DNA of 7,305 bases from Methanosarcinales archaeon (GCA_030609345.1 JAUWCK010000050.1:1-7305), one strand, 5' to 3'. Shown: positions 1 through 5,811, counted from the first letter of the stretch. The notes: a model not told the origin generated them from the sequence alone. Program-made: numbers and translations.

Positions 1-1
1 G

Positions 2-859
2 GATCTTGGCGGATACGTCCTCCAGACCAATTTCATGCAGACCGAGGTCATGATCCAGATGCTCTGCCCACATGCAGACATATCCATGCTCGAAGATCTG
101 GCAAAGGAACTCCGCGCCAAGATCACGAGAGCGCCGCTTACTGGCACTGACATCATCGTGATCGCGCCAACACTTGCATATCACCATCTTCCACACCATG
201 CGTGCGATGTGGCAGAGTATATGCGCAGGTTTGGAGCAAATACAACGTTAATCGGGCTTGCAAGAGGTGTTGGGAGGCGGATTGCGCAGATATCTGCAAA
301 AGAGCGTGCACTGGCTAATGAACACGATCTTGCGGTCTTTACGCTCGGAAACTTCGAAGACTGCCTGATAAACAAGAAATATGTCCTCTACAAGGATCTC
401 GACGTGCCCTGCATCATCACAGGTACGCCAGAGCTTCAAAAGCCCCCTATGTATGCGAAAGACTATGTCGGGCATCTCGGAAGAATCGCACACCGGCTGA
501 AACTCGAAAATGAACTTAATGCTCTTGATCGGCTGGTCGAGACGGTTGGTAAAACCCTCGATGAGCATCGGATCGAGATATCAAAGGATCCATTAACCAC
601 CCATCCAGCACGCATCATGAAGGAGATCAAGGAACAGATACCAGAAATCAATAAATCCCTCTCTCCAGCGCCTATCACGCTGCAACTCATGGGTGCCCGC
701 GTAAAACTGTCTTATCCGCAGTATAAGGAAGCGATCGAGAATATAACATTCGAGGAGGGCGTTACCCTCCGCGAGATCGCAAAGGTGCTGCCGTCAGGGG
801 TACGTGATTATATGTTAATAAGAATATTACCGAAATCGGTGACCGGTTTCGTTATTTAG
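2..859 (+). CDS. mmp7: Methanogenesis marker protein 7 (Mmp7), 5'-truncated by the window edge
   Basis: The reading frame is open from base 2, so the N-terminus lies outside the window. The residues before the first ATG (35), GGYVLQTNF, match the conserved start region of the family, so that ATG is internal. About 285 residues are visible. Recognition rests on the block HHLPHHACDVAEYMRRFGA (frame residues 61-79), followed by LIGLARGVGRRIAQ, GNFEDC and the C-terminal ALDRLVE, SPAPITLQL and RDYMLIRILP segments. From family knowledge, Mmp7 occurs in MCR-containing archaea and is part of the ATP-dependent complex (with McrC, Mmp3, Mmp17 and component A2) that reductively activates MCR. Cysteines in HACDVAEY and NFEDC are visible, but I cannot assign them as cluster ligands. 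The next gene starts 28 bases after the TAG, so co-transcription is likely. Identification is by sequence memory, not a search. Confidence 0.9.
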   Translation, partial: DLGGYVLQTNFMQTEVMIQMLCPHADISMLEDLAKELRAKITRAPLTGTDIIVIAPTLAYHHLPHHACDVAEYMRRFGANTTLIGLARGVGRRIAQISAKERALANEHDLAVFTLGNFEDCLINKKYVLYKDLDVPCIITGTPELQKPPMYAKDYVGHLGRIAHRLKLENELNALDRLVETVGKTLDEHRIEISKDPLTTHPARIMKEIKEQIPEINKSLSPAPITLQLMGARVKLSYPQYKEAIENITFEEGVTLREIAKVLPSGVRDYMLIRILPKSVTGFVI

Positions 860-876
860 ACGTCAGGATGGGAGTC

Positions 877-882
877 AGGAGG
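877..882 (+). promoter_or_regulatory. Ribosome binding site AGGAGG of the CMD-family gene
   Basis: A perfect AGGAGG ends 5 bases before the ATG at 888. It lies in the 28-base gap after mmp7 and fixes the start codon of the downstream gene. Confidence 0.85.
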
Positions 883-887
883 CACGA

Positions 888-1361
888 ATGGACATTGAGA
901 AGATTCAGAGGATCATGAGGATGGATCCTGAGGAGGCGACTGAGGAACTGCTTGAGAGCGTTGAGAAGTACTACGGCGAGATACCATACATCCTGCAGTT
1001 TATGAAGGAGACCCCGGAACTGCTGGTTCCGAAGATTCTCTACGACAGTGCGATCATACGGGAGTTCAAACGTCTCGACCCGAAGACGGTTGAACTGATC
1101 TCAATAGGCGTATCTGCCGCGATCAGGTGCGATCACTGCCTGGGAATGCACATCCGCGTCGCAGAGAAACTCGGAATATCGCGGGAAGAGATCTTCGATG
1201 CGATCCTGATCGCTGGCACGCTCTCGAACGCGACCGTGCTCGCTTATGCCACGCGGGCACTGGACTCGGAGACCGGAACCGAGCGCGGGTCAGGGTCCGG
1301 CTGCGCGGTCTGCGATGTTGGGTGTGGTGGCTGTGACGGCGATGAGGAATCCGGAAAGTGA
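888..1361 (+). CDS. Carboxymuconolactone decarboxylase/AhpD-fold protein with a cysteine-rich C-terminal tail
   Basis: This 157-residue protein has the CMD/AhpD signature. A helical N-terminal half contains YYGEIPY and DSAIIREFKRLDPKTVELISIGVSAAI, followed by CDHCLGMH (residues 81-88, CxxCxxxH) and the helix AGTLSNATVLAYATRAL. In AhpD-like proteins the CxxC pair is redox active and the histidine helps activate it, so thiol-disulfide or peroxide-linked chemistry in the cytoplasm is plausible. The substrate is unknown. The unusual part is the tail after residue 130. A Gly/Ser-rich linker leads to C139, C142, C146 and C149 (CxxCxxxCxxC) and an acidic end, which could bind a metal or Fe-S cluster (inference). 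The start is fixed by a strong AGGAGG. Its position directly behind mmp7 suggests one transcript and possibly a redox or assembly role near MCR activation, but that is guilt by association only. Confidence 0.87.
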   Translation: MDIEKIQRIMRMDPEEATEELLESVEKYYGEIPYILQFMKETPELLVPKILYDSAIIREFKRLDPKTVELISIGVSAAIRCDHCLGMHIRVAEKLGISREEIFDAILIAGTLSNATVLAYATRALDSETGTERGSGSGCAVCDVGCGGCDGDEESGK

Positions 1362-1447
1362 GAACGCTTCAGATCGAATATCCGTAATTACTCAGGGGTA
1401 TTGATTGATCTCCTGATTACGATTCTGTGTTTTCTGGCAAAGAAAAA

Positions 1448-1511
1448 TAACCGCAGAGCATGCGGAGGGCGCAGAGCTTTTTTTTATCATTCTCCACGCC
1501 CTCCGCGGTTA
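1448..1511. repeat. Imperfect palindromic intergenic element 1 (TAACCGC...GCGGTTA)
   Basis: The outer arms TAACCGC (1448-1454) and GCGGTTA (1505-1511) are exact reverse complements. Inside, GCGGAGGGCG (1462-1471) is the exact reverse complement of CGCCCTCCGC (1497-1506), with a 25-base loop. The two pairings share bases 1505-1506, so alternative folds compete. CGCAGAG-type motifs recur at 1452-1458 and 1470-1476. The wording resembles the dispersed CTCTGCG/CCTCCGCGGTT intergenic repeats seen in many bacterial and archaeal genomes (recalled, not searched). It may act as a transcript end or as a small dispersed repeat. Confidence 0.7.
1478..1485 (+). terminator. T8 tract, candidate archaeal terminator for mmp7-CMD
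   Basis: Eight consecutive T residues lie 116 bases after the CMD stop codon on the coding strand. Archaeal RNA polymerase can terminate at such T tracts without a hairpin. The tract is inside the loop of palindrome 1, so it may simply be part of that repeat. Confidence 0.4.
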
Positions 1512-1553
1512 AATTACCTGCTTTAAGTACATGCTCGGGTACCCCGTGGTAGG

Positions 1554-1606
1554 AACCATAAGATTTACACAGATTTCCACGAGATTTCTGTGTTAATCTT
1601 GTGGTT
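1554..1606. repeat. Imperfect palindromic intergenic element 2 (AACC...ACACAGA / TCTGTGT...GGTT)
   Basis: The left arm (1554-1573, AACCATAAGATTTACACAGA) and right arm (1587-1606) are reverse complements at 18 of 20 positions, with a 13-base loop. The family wording (ACACAGATT, TCTGTGTTAATCTTGTGGTT) resembles another widespread class of intergenic repeats (recalled, not searched). It lies 42 bases from element 1, and both elements are bounded by AACC and GGTT. Transcribed from either side it would form a stable hairpin between the converging genes. Confidence 0.75.
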
Positions 1607-1666
1607 TTAGATGTAGATATCCACACAATGTTGAGTAAAGTACTGATGTGCTCTGTTCAGCAGGAA

Positions 1667-2761
1667 CTATTTCGCTAATTTTGATCCGCGGTCTCGAAGC
1701 AGGTGATCAGCGAGCACGATAGCAACCATCGCTTCGGCGACAGGAACCATTCTGGGTGGAATTGTTGGATCGTGCCTCCCCTGTATCGTGATCGTGGTCT
1801 CGCTCATCGTCCTGATATCCGCGGTCTTCTGCGGACTTGCGATGGATGGTGTCGGTTTCACTGCGATCCTGCACACGATCGGCGCGCCTGTTGAGAGCCC
1901 GCCAAGAATACCGCCAGCGTTATTCGTCTCCGGAATCACAGTTCCATCCGATACCAGAAACGCATCGTTCATCTCGCTGCCCCGCATGGTGGCGCACCCA
2001 AAACCTGCCCCTATCTCGACACCTTTCACTGCGCCGATGCTCATCAATGCCTTCGCAAGGTCTCCGTCCAGCTTGTCAAAGACCGGCTCCCCGATGCCAG
2101 CAGGCACACCTGTCGCTATGATCTCGACGATGCCGCCGATGCTGTCTTCTTCTTTGCGCGCCTTTCCGATCAGTTCAACCATCCGCGCCGCGGCATCCGG
2201 ATCAGCGCACCGAACCGGCGTCTCTTCGATCCGTTCCCTGATCTCTGGCGGCGTCATCTCACATTCGCATGCTCTGATGCCGCCGAGTTCTATGACGTGC
2301 GCAACCACATCGATGCCTGCCTCTGCAAGCATCTTCTTTGCGACAGCGCCGGCGGCAACCCTTCCCACAGTCTCTCGCGCTGATGCACGCCCGCCGCCGC
2401 GGTAGTCCCTGATCCCGTACTTGACCTCATAAGGATAATCGGCATGTCCCGGGCGCGGTGTGTCTTTGAGTCGCTCGTAAGGGGACGAATCGACGTTCCT
2501 GTTCCAGACGATCATCGATATCGGCGTTCCGGTCGTCTTGCCCTCGAATACGCCTGAAAGAATCTCGACAGCGTCCTCTTCCTTGCGAGGCGTTGCAATC
2601 TCGCTCTGCCCCGGGCGGCGGCGGTCGAGTTCCTTCTGGATGTCTGCTTCGCTCAAAGGCATCTTTGATGGGCAGCCATCGACGACGACGCCGATTGCGA
2701 GTCCGTGACTCTCACCCCACGTTGTTACGCGGAATACTGTTCCGAATGTGTTTCCTGACAT
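1667..2761 (-). CDS. aroC: Chorismate synthase
   Basis: This 364-residue cytoplasmic enzyme is of the usual family length. It converts 5-enolpyruvylshikimate-3-phosphate to chorismate with reduced FMN, the last common step before aromatic amino acids and other chorismate products. Family motifs appear in order: GESHG (16-20, H19), RRRPGQS (48-54), RPGHADY (103-109, H106), [14 protein letters not shown] (121-134), [14 protein letters not shown] (241-254), NNAGGILGG (280-288), KPTPSI (302-307) and GRHDP (328-332, D331). Both conserved histidines and the C-terminal Asp are present, so the enzyme looks intact. The ATG start gives the standard MSGNTFG opening, and GGTGA (plus-strand bases 2772-2776) lies about 10 bases upstream. 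It follows the toxin-antitoxin pair by 51 bases on the same strand, so read-through is possible. No other shikimate gene is in the window. Confidence 0.97.
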   Translation of the reverse strand: MSGNTFGTVFRVTTWGESHGLAIGVVVDGCPSKMPLSEADIQKELDRRRPGQSEIATPRKEEDAVEILSGVFEGKTTGTPISMIVWNRNVDSSPYERLKDTPRPGHADYPYEVKYGIRDYRGGGRASARETVGRVAAGAVAKKMLAEAGIDVVAHVIELGGIRACECEMTPPEIRERIEETPVRCADPDAAARMVELIGKARKEEDSIGGIVEIIATGVPAGIGEPVFDKLDGDLAKALMSIGAVKGVEIGAGFGCATMRGSEMNDAFLVSDGTVIPETNNAGGILGGLSTGAPIVCRIAVKPTPSIASPQKTADIRTMSETTITIQGRHDPTIPPRMVPVAEAMVAIVLADHLLRDRGSKLAK

Positions 2762-2812
2762 TTATTAGCTCTCACCACGCCACAATGAATTAGGGGATAT
2801 TCGTGTTTCTTT

Positions 2813-3067
2813 TCATCGCCCGTAAACCCTACTTCTTCTATCTACTCGGAAGATCAAGATTGTATCATCTTCTGGAATGATCCTATAAAGCACCCTGAAA
2901 TCTCCAATCCTGATCCTGTAAACATCCTTTTCCCCTTTTAATTTCTTGACATCCGAAGGAAATGGATCCTCATATAGTTCCTTTATTCTTTTAAAAACTC
3001 TTTCCTTGCTGACTTTCTCTAATTTTGATAGAAACTTGAGGGCTTTTGTTCCAAATTCTATCTTCAT
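2813..3067 (-). CDS. RelE/ParE-superfamily toxin
   Basis: This 84-residue protein has the small RelE/ParE fold pattern. Residues 1-13 form a first strand leading into helices. A Lys/Arg-rich helical stretch (19-31), KKLKG (41-45) and the signature YRIRIGDFRVLYRI (50-63) follow, ending in IFRVDRRSRVY (72-82). Characteristic residues visible are R51, R53, G55, R58, Y61, R77, R78 and Y82. Family members are ribosome-dependent mRNA endonucleases (RelE) or gyrase inhibitors (ParE). The RVLYRI and RRSRVY pattern fits archaeal RelE better, but the activity cannot be decided by eye. The start ATG overlaps the upstream antitoxin stop in ATGA, which implies coupled translation. The pair is visibly more A+T-rich than aroC and the ribosomal genes, consistent with acquisition by transfer. 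Confidence 0.87.
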   Translation of the reverse strand: MKIEFGTKALKFLSKLEKVSKERVFKRIKELYEDPFPSDVKKLKGEKDVYRIRIGDFRVLYRIIPEDDTILIFRVDRRSRVYGR

Positions 3068-3315
3068 AACCCAAGAATCCTTTCGGCATCTTCTAAAGAT
3101 GTCGTTTTGCCTGCAGCATACTCTCTCATAGTTTCGTTTAAATCTGCTTTCTCGTCTTCGCTTAATATGAGCACGTATTCAGATAACATCTCTTCCATAT
3201 TCTTTGTTCTCTTATTCAATTCATCCAGATCATGTTTCAAGAAAAGCAATTCTTCTAACCTTTTATTGATGGTTCCCAACATCTGATGAATTTCGCCACT
3301 CATGATCTCTTCCAT
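3064..3315 (-). CDS. Antitoxin of the RelE/ParE-type pair
   Basis: This 83-residue protein lies immediately upstream of the toxin, overlapping it by 4 bases. Residues about 10-45 are heptad-like and probably a coiled-coil helix. The C-terminal part (49-83), ending in REYAAGKTTSLEDAERILGL, has the G-x-T/S-x-S-L-E-x-A shape common in antitoxins that wrap their toxin. I see no clear DNA-binding domain, so autoregulation is uncertain. The start could be M1 (ATG ending at 3315) or M5 (ATG ending at 3303). GGAAGAG lies just before M5, and a TATA-like GTAAAATG (plus 3341-3348) would place initiation near 3319, favouring the shorter form. The role is inferred mainly from position and size. Confidence 0.75.
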   Translation of the reverse strand: MEEIMSGEIHQMLGTINKRLEELLFLKHDLDELNKRTKNMEEMLSEYVLILSEDEKADLNETMREYAAGKTTSLEDAERILGL

Positions 3316-3358
3316 CTCATAAGATAATTTCCATGTTGTTCATTTTACCGTGTGCTTC

Positions 3359-3500
3359 AGTAAGTTCGCCGTGGCAAGTCAACAGCGATACCGCATACAT
3401 ACCAGATAGACCACATCGCCCCATGCGTTGTGGTCAATGTCGCCATAATACTTAAACCTGACCGCACTGTGCGCATAAACCTGATCCGTCTCTGCTGCCG
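3359..3500 (-). pseudogene. Decayed dockerin-like fragment A
   Basis: Between the antitoxin and the KH gene, an open frame on the minus strand reads VRFKYYGDIDHNAWGDVVYLV and then stops (TGA at 3379-3381). This resembles one half-repeat of a type I dockerin-like domain, as found in archaeal extracellular proteins (GDIDHN...GDVVYLV). Residues normally present between DHN and GDVVYL are missing, so the calcium loop is broken. There is no start codon of its own, and the frame continues back into the KH gene. Bases 3411-3460 align, reversed, with 5002-5049 at 37 of 48 positions with a 2-base gap. Weaker similarity continues to about 3359. The dockerin reading is by pattern only. Confidence 0.5.
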
Positions 3501-3514
3501 CGCCTACACCCAAT

Positions 3515-4048
3515 TTAGTAGTACTCAATCCTCTTCGCAGTAAGTTCCCGCCGCTTCTTCTCCATGAAACCATACACAACAGCGTGTGGTGCACCCTCGA
3601 TCAGCATCTCGACTGAGGTCTTTGCAACATGCACCTGCTCAGGATACCCGATGATCGCTACGGTCTTTCCGTAGACCGAGAGGTCGACATGGGCTATATT
3701 CTCGATTAGCGCCCTTGTCCTCCCGTCGGTGCCGATGATCCTGCCCCTGACGCGTGTCAGCATCTTTGGTGTGTTCGCAGGTATCTCGACCACATCGTAT
3801 ATGAGAAGCTCGTCACCGAACAGTTTGACAGCCCGCTCAGGGCTGAAACCCCGTCCGATTGCCGAGATGACCTCAACCGCCCGCATACCCCGCACGGGGT
3901 CCTCTGGCGACAGAACCTGTACATTGCCAGATTCGCTGTCGATATCCAGCGTCGCGGTTGAGAGTTCCTCGATCGCTTGTTTGGTGGCGCCTTTCGGTCC
4001 GATCACTGCGCCAATCCGATCCTGGGGGATCTTAACGTACATTGACAC
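3515..4048 (-). CDS. KH-domain RNA-binding protein, Dim2/Pno1-like
   Basis: This 177-residue protein has two KH modules. The first, [17 protein letters not shown] (4-20), carries a canonical GPKG loop. The second, [18 protein letters not shown] (99-116), has a divergent GTDG loop. The tail [18 protein letters not shown] (152-169) is typical of the archaeal relatives of eukaryotic Dim2/Pno1/Krr1. Those proteins bind the 3' end of small-subunit rRNA during maturation, and a role in 16S rRNA processing is inferred. The gene overlaps the end of rpl13. The frame opens with GTG (4046-4048), but the ATG two codons later (4040-4042) has GGTG just upstream and gives the expected MYVKIP start. I favour that ATG, which makes the protein 175 residues. 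More often this gene sits near aIF1A and RIO1 kinase genes, so its place behind rpl13 is unusual as far as I recall. Confidence 0.88.
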   Translation of the reverse strand: MSMYVKIPQDRIGAVIGPKGATKQAIEELSTATLDIDSESGNVQVLSPEDPVRGMRAVEVISAIGRGFSPERAVKLFGDELLIYDVVEIPANTPKMLTRVRGRIIGTDGRTRALIENIAHVDLSVYGKTVAIIGYPEQVHVAKTSVEMLIEGAPHAVVYGFMEKKRRELTAKRIEYY

Positions 4049-4460
4049 CCAGCTTCGTGCTAACTTCGCCGAGTTTGATGTATTTGATCGTCCCTAGCCT
4101 CGTCATACTCGCTTCAGGTATCGTATCCGCATCCGATCCTGCCAGTTCTGCAGGAGTGCCCACGTACACGCGCAGTCTCGACATTGCGTCGCGCCCACGC
4201 ATCCGTTTGTGCGGGAGCATGCCGCGGACAGTTCGTTTCAGGATCTGATCCGGTCTCGACGGGAAGTACGGACCGCTTTCCGTTGATCCCTTGTCCACCT
4301 GCTCCTTATATTCCCTGTATGTGGTGGTCTTGCTCCCAGACACCACAGCGCGTTCGGCATTGGTGATCGCAATGGTCTCGCCGCTTAACAATCTTGAGGC
4401 GACAACGCTTGCAAGCCTGCCAAGAATCAGCCCATCTGCATCGATAATTACTGTATTCAT
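4032..4460 (-). CDS. rpl13: 50S ribosomal protein L13 (uL13)
   Basis: This 142-residue protein matches archaeal/eukaryotic uL13. It has [18 protein letters not shown] (4-21), NAERAVVSG (34-42), [15 protein letters not shown] (76-90), RVYVGTP (97-103) and the C-terminal KYIKLGEVS (126-134). It is an early-assembling component of the large ribosomal subunit that binds 23S rRNA. The ATG is preceded at 4 bases by AGGTGA, whose TGA is the stop codon of rpl18e, so translation is tightly coupled. The 3' end overlaps the KH gene. In most archaea rpl13 is followed by rps9 and rpoN, and here it is not. Confidence 0.96.
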   Translation of the reverse strand: MNTVIIDADGLILGRLASVVASRLLSGETIAITNAERAVVSGSKTTTYREYKEQVDKGSTESGPYFPSRPDQILKRTVRGMLPHKRMRGRDAMSRLRVYVGTPAELAGSDADTIPEASMTRLGTIKYIKLGEVSTKLGVNVR

Positions 4461-4464
4461 GAAA

Positions 4465-4470
4465 TCACCT
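4465..4470 (-). promoter_or_regulatory. Ribosome binding site AGGTGA of rpl13 sharing the rpl18e stop codon
   Basis: On the minus strand AGGTGA ends 4 bases before the rpl13 ATG. Its last three bases are the TGA stop of rpl18e. A ribosome finishing L18e therefore sits on the L13 initiation site, a compact arrangement for coupled translation. Confidence 0.8.
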
Positions 4471-4833
4471 GATTATCCGCACATTTGACCCCATGGGCTC
4501 TCTTGCCACCAGTTCCTCGATCGTGAGGCATTCCCCGCCAGCATCCGTGATCTTTGACCGTGCGCCATCGCTGAAATCGAAAGCGCCTACGACCACCGGA
4601 TGGTTTAACTCGCCTGCGCCAAGCACCTTGCCGTGCACAACGATGGTCTCGCCGTCCGCAGTATGCCGGTTGATGCGGCTCACATTCACTGTTGCATAAC
4701 CTCTCTTCGGACTCTGCATGCGCTTCGCGATCTCTCGCCAGATTGGGGCGTCGTTCTCGCGTGATCTGGATTTCAGATCCTCTACCAGGGATATAATCCG
4801 CGGATTTGTCTTTTTATATTGTGTTTTGCTCAT
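4465..4833 (-). CDS. rpl18e: 50S ribosomal protein L18e (eL18)
   Basis: This 122-residue protein is of standard archaeal L18e length. Motifs are [13 protein letters not shown] (9-21), [11 protein letters not shown] (29-39), NVSRINRHT (50-58), [11 protein letters not shown] (66-76), [11 protein letters not shown] (85-95) and the terminal GSNVRIIR. It is a large-subunit protein found in archaea and eukaryotes (eL18). A GGAGG (plus 4840-4844) lies 6 bases before the ATG and fixes the start. It is the first gene of the three-gene operon here. The usual upstream neighbours rps11 and rpoD are absent and a decayed dockerin-like fragment lies there in the opposite orientation. No convincing promoter was found: the TATA-like sequence at 4853-4860 is too close to the start codon. 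Confidence 0.96.
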   Translation of the reverse strand: MSKTQYKKTNPRIISLVEDLKSRSRENDAPIWREIAKRMQSPKRGYATVNVSRINRHTADGETIVVHGKVLGAGELNHPVVVGAFDFSDGARSKITDAGGECLTIEELVAREPMGSNVRIIR

Positions 4834-4868
4834 TCGCTTCCTCCAAGACTCACATATAATTCATGTTC

Positions 4869-4886
4869 GAACCGTTATGCCGGTTC
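4869..4886 (-). other. Stem-loop upstream of rpl18e
   Basis: GAACCG (4869-4874) and CGGTTC (4881-4886) are a perfect 6-base inverted repeat with a 6-base loop. CAT/ATG bases outside could add pairs across a bulge. It lies 36 bases before the rpl18e start codon and would fall in the mRNA leader if transcription starts further upstream. A regulatory role is only a possibility. Confidence 0.3.
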
Positions 4887-4972
4887 ATGCGCCGTTGGAA
4901 TATGTCCATCTGTTATTGTCTGTAGAAAAAGTTTGTGGAAAGTCTGGGTTGTCAGGCGTCATGTAAAGAATC

Positions 4973-5176
4973 TTGGAATGTCTGCGACCACCCGAGACCG
5001 CCATGCTTAAGTATCATGGCAGTATTGATCATGGCATGGGGCGATGCGATCTGATAGCAGATGGCAGTACCACTGCTGATCTGACTGCGGGCGAATCCGC
5101 CGATGTGGATGGTGTGATAAACGGCATGAAATCGCTCTACGTGGGCTCTGTACCATGTACGGGGTTTGGTGACTGA
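4973..5176 (+). pseudogene. Decayed dockerin-like fragment B
   Basis: The plus-strand frame reads KYHGSIDHG and, further on, ADVDGVINGMKSLYVG. These resemble the first and second half-repeats of a dockerin-like domain (G-D-I-D-H-N... and A-D-V-D-G-x-G-x-I-N-x-x-D-x-L-Y). Between them the sequence is disturbed. After a 2-base loss relative to fragment A, the matching continuation (AWGDAI) is in another frame and ends in TGA TAG. Both calcium loops lack residues. Bases 5002-5100 align with fragment A (minus 3359-3460). No ribosome binding site precedes the ATG at 4973. I treat it as a remnant of an extracellular or surface protein gene, not an expressed protein. The rest of the 4834-5198 gap shows no gene. 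Confidence 0.45.
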
Positions 5177-5184
5177 AAGTAAAA

Positions 5185-5190
5185 AGGAGG
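5185..5190 (+). promoter_or_regulatory. Ribosome binding site AGGAGG deciding the start at 5199
   Basis: AGGAGG, inside a purine-rich run, lies 8 bases before ATG 5199. The earlier in-frame ATG at 5166 has no such signal, and translation from it would run through this site. The shorter product is therefore preferred. Confidence 0.8.
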
Positions 5191-5198
5191 GAAAAATT

Positions 5199-5669
5199 AT
5201 GTTTGATGGGATTAAAAGGATACTGCGACCATATATATGCGATCAACAACCTATATATGGTCAGCAACCGCTTTTCACGTTCAAAGAGACATACGATATT
5301 TCCGGAAGTGAACTTAGGCGTGTAATTAGCAGTGCATACCCGGATGCACGTATTTACATTGCAGATGCAGCATACAAGCACGTAAGCTATGACGAATTGT
5401 TACGATGGCTAAACGAAGATTCACTCGACCAGATGCGATGGGTTGAAGATATATGGGACTGTGACAATTTCGCGGTAGAGAGTTACTGCAGAGCGCACAA
5501 AGTCGTTGGAAATCTTGTTTATGGCGAATGCTGGGGTGATACACCAACAGGGTATCATGCATTTTGTCTTGCATATTGCGATGGCAAGATAAAAATAATC
5601 GAGCCACAAAACGATGATACAAACGACTGGAAGAAGAGCGATTATAAACCAGATTTTATTAAAATTTGA
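5199..5669 (+). CDS. Papain-like cysteine-peptidase-type protein, virus-associated style
   Basis: From the ATG at 5199 the protein has 156 residues. I do not recognise a named family with certainty. The C-terminal half shows DCDNFAVESYC (87-97), GYHAF (118-122) and IIEPQND (133-139). This order, Cys at the head of a helix, then His, then an acidic/Gln/Asn strand, is that of papain-like or transglutaminase-like cysteine peptidases often encoded in phage genomes. C88, H120 and a residue in EPQND are the candidate active site. The N-terminal half (SGSELRRVISSAYPDARIYIADAAYKHVSYDELLRWL) looks like a helical substrate- or structure-binding region. There is no signal peptide. Base composition is more A+T-rich than larA and the ribosomal genes. 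Small ORFs follow closely, the last encoding a membrane protein, as in a viral late-gene cassette. Lysis, tail or processing roles cannot be told apart. Confidence 0.65.
   Translation: MFDGIKRILRPYICDQQPIYGQQPLFTFKETYDISGSELRRVISSAYPDARIYIADAAYKHVSYDELLRWLNEDSLDQMRWVEDIWDCDNFAVESYCRAHKVVGNLVYGECWGDTPTGYHAFCLAYCDGKIKIIEPQNDDTNDWKKSDYKPDFIKI
5227..5262. repeat. 11-base perfect inverted repeat at the start of the peptidase-like gene
   Basis: GACCATATATA (5227-5237) and TATATATGGTC (5252-5262) are exact reverse complements separated by 14 bases, beginning 28 bases inside the gene. A related direct similarity (ATATATG...TCA-CAACC twice) produces the residue pattern YICDQQPIYGQQP. It could be a hairpin near the start of the mRNA, an operator-like site or a coding coincidence. 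Confidence 0.5.
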
Positions 5670-5680
5670 ACTATGGAAGA

Positions 5681-5761
5681 ATGCCACATGGACGCTCCGT
5701 GTTTCGATACGGCATGGAGCGGTTTGGGCTTAACACCCAGACCAAAGAGGTGAGAATATGA
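5681..5761 (+). CDS. Possible 26-residue small protein with ATGA overlap
   Basis: ATG 5681 opens a 26-codon frame beginning MPHGRSVFRYGMERFGLNT. Its TGA overlaps the next ATG (5758) as ATGA, a typical operon junction, and the next ATG has its own GGTGA ribosome binding site. The gene starts 11 bases after the peptidase-like gene. The aromatic, arginine-rich composition looks like protein, but the length is too small for certainty. A second frame (5673-5753) covers the same bases and looks less protein-like. Confidence 0.35.
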   Translation: MPHGRSVFRYGMERFGLNTQTKEVRI

Positions 5762-5778
5762 GCGAACAAGCGGAATAA
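5758..5778 (+). pseudogene. Six-codon start fragment with a strong ribosome binding site
   Basis: GGTGA (5749-5753) lies 4 bases before ATG 5758, the best initiation signal in this stretch, yet the frame stops after MSEQAE. Shifting by one base opens NNTQEDENGKETVWTRSVEHLLKK, which runs to the A6 tract at 5840-5845. Shifting back there joins the hydrophobic part of the next ORF. This suggests that 5758-5988 was one gene broken by two compensating single-base changes, or that the assembly has errors. Confidence 0.4.
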
Positions 5779-5811
5779 CACGCAAGAAGATGAGAATGGC
5801 AAGGAAACAGT

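Larger units (their letters stand above)
1362..1666. other. Intergenic region between convergent genes, with two palindromic elements
   Basis: No convincing gene is present in this 305-base gap between the CMD gene (+) and aroC (-). A small minus-strand reading frame (1417-1626) runs through both palindromes and looks accidental. The stretch before the first palindrome (1362-1447) holds only a weak inverted pair, CGTAATTA near 1384 against TGATTACG near 1414. The rest is described in the two repeat entries and the T-tract entry. Confidence 0.7.

Noticed and set aside
1417..1626. 69-codon minus-strand reading frame
   Set aside because: It runs through both palindromic elements, whose repeated wording explains the open frame. 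No protein-like pattern is visible.
1788..2405. 205-codon plus-strand reading frame opposite aroC
   Set aside because: It is the complement of a clearly conserved chorismate synthase. Its composition (runs of Ser, Pro and Ala) is that of an antisense shadow, and it has no ribosome binding site.
4853..4860. TATA-like sequence (ATTATATG on the minus strand) as the rpl18e promoter
   Set aside because: It would place transcription start at about the start codon, which conflicts with the strong GGAGG at 4840-4844. The true promoter is probably further upstream.
4861..4890. GGTTCGAAC on the minus strand as a tRNA T-arm
   Set aside because: The bases flanking the loop do not form a T stem, and no acceptor or anticodon arm can be drawn around it.
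5673..5753. 26-codon frame starting MEECHMD
   Set aside because: It overlaps the alternative frame from 5681, which has a more protein-like composition and the ATGA junction. It has no ribosome binding site.
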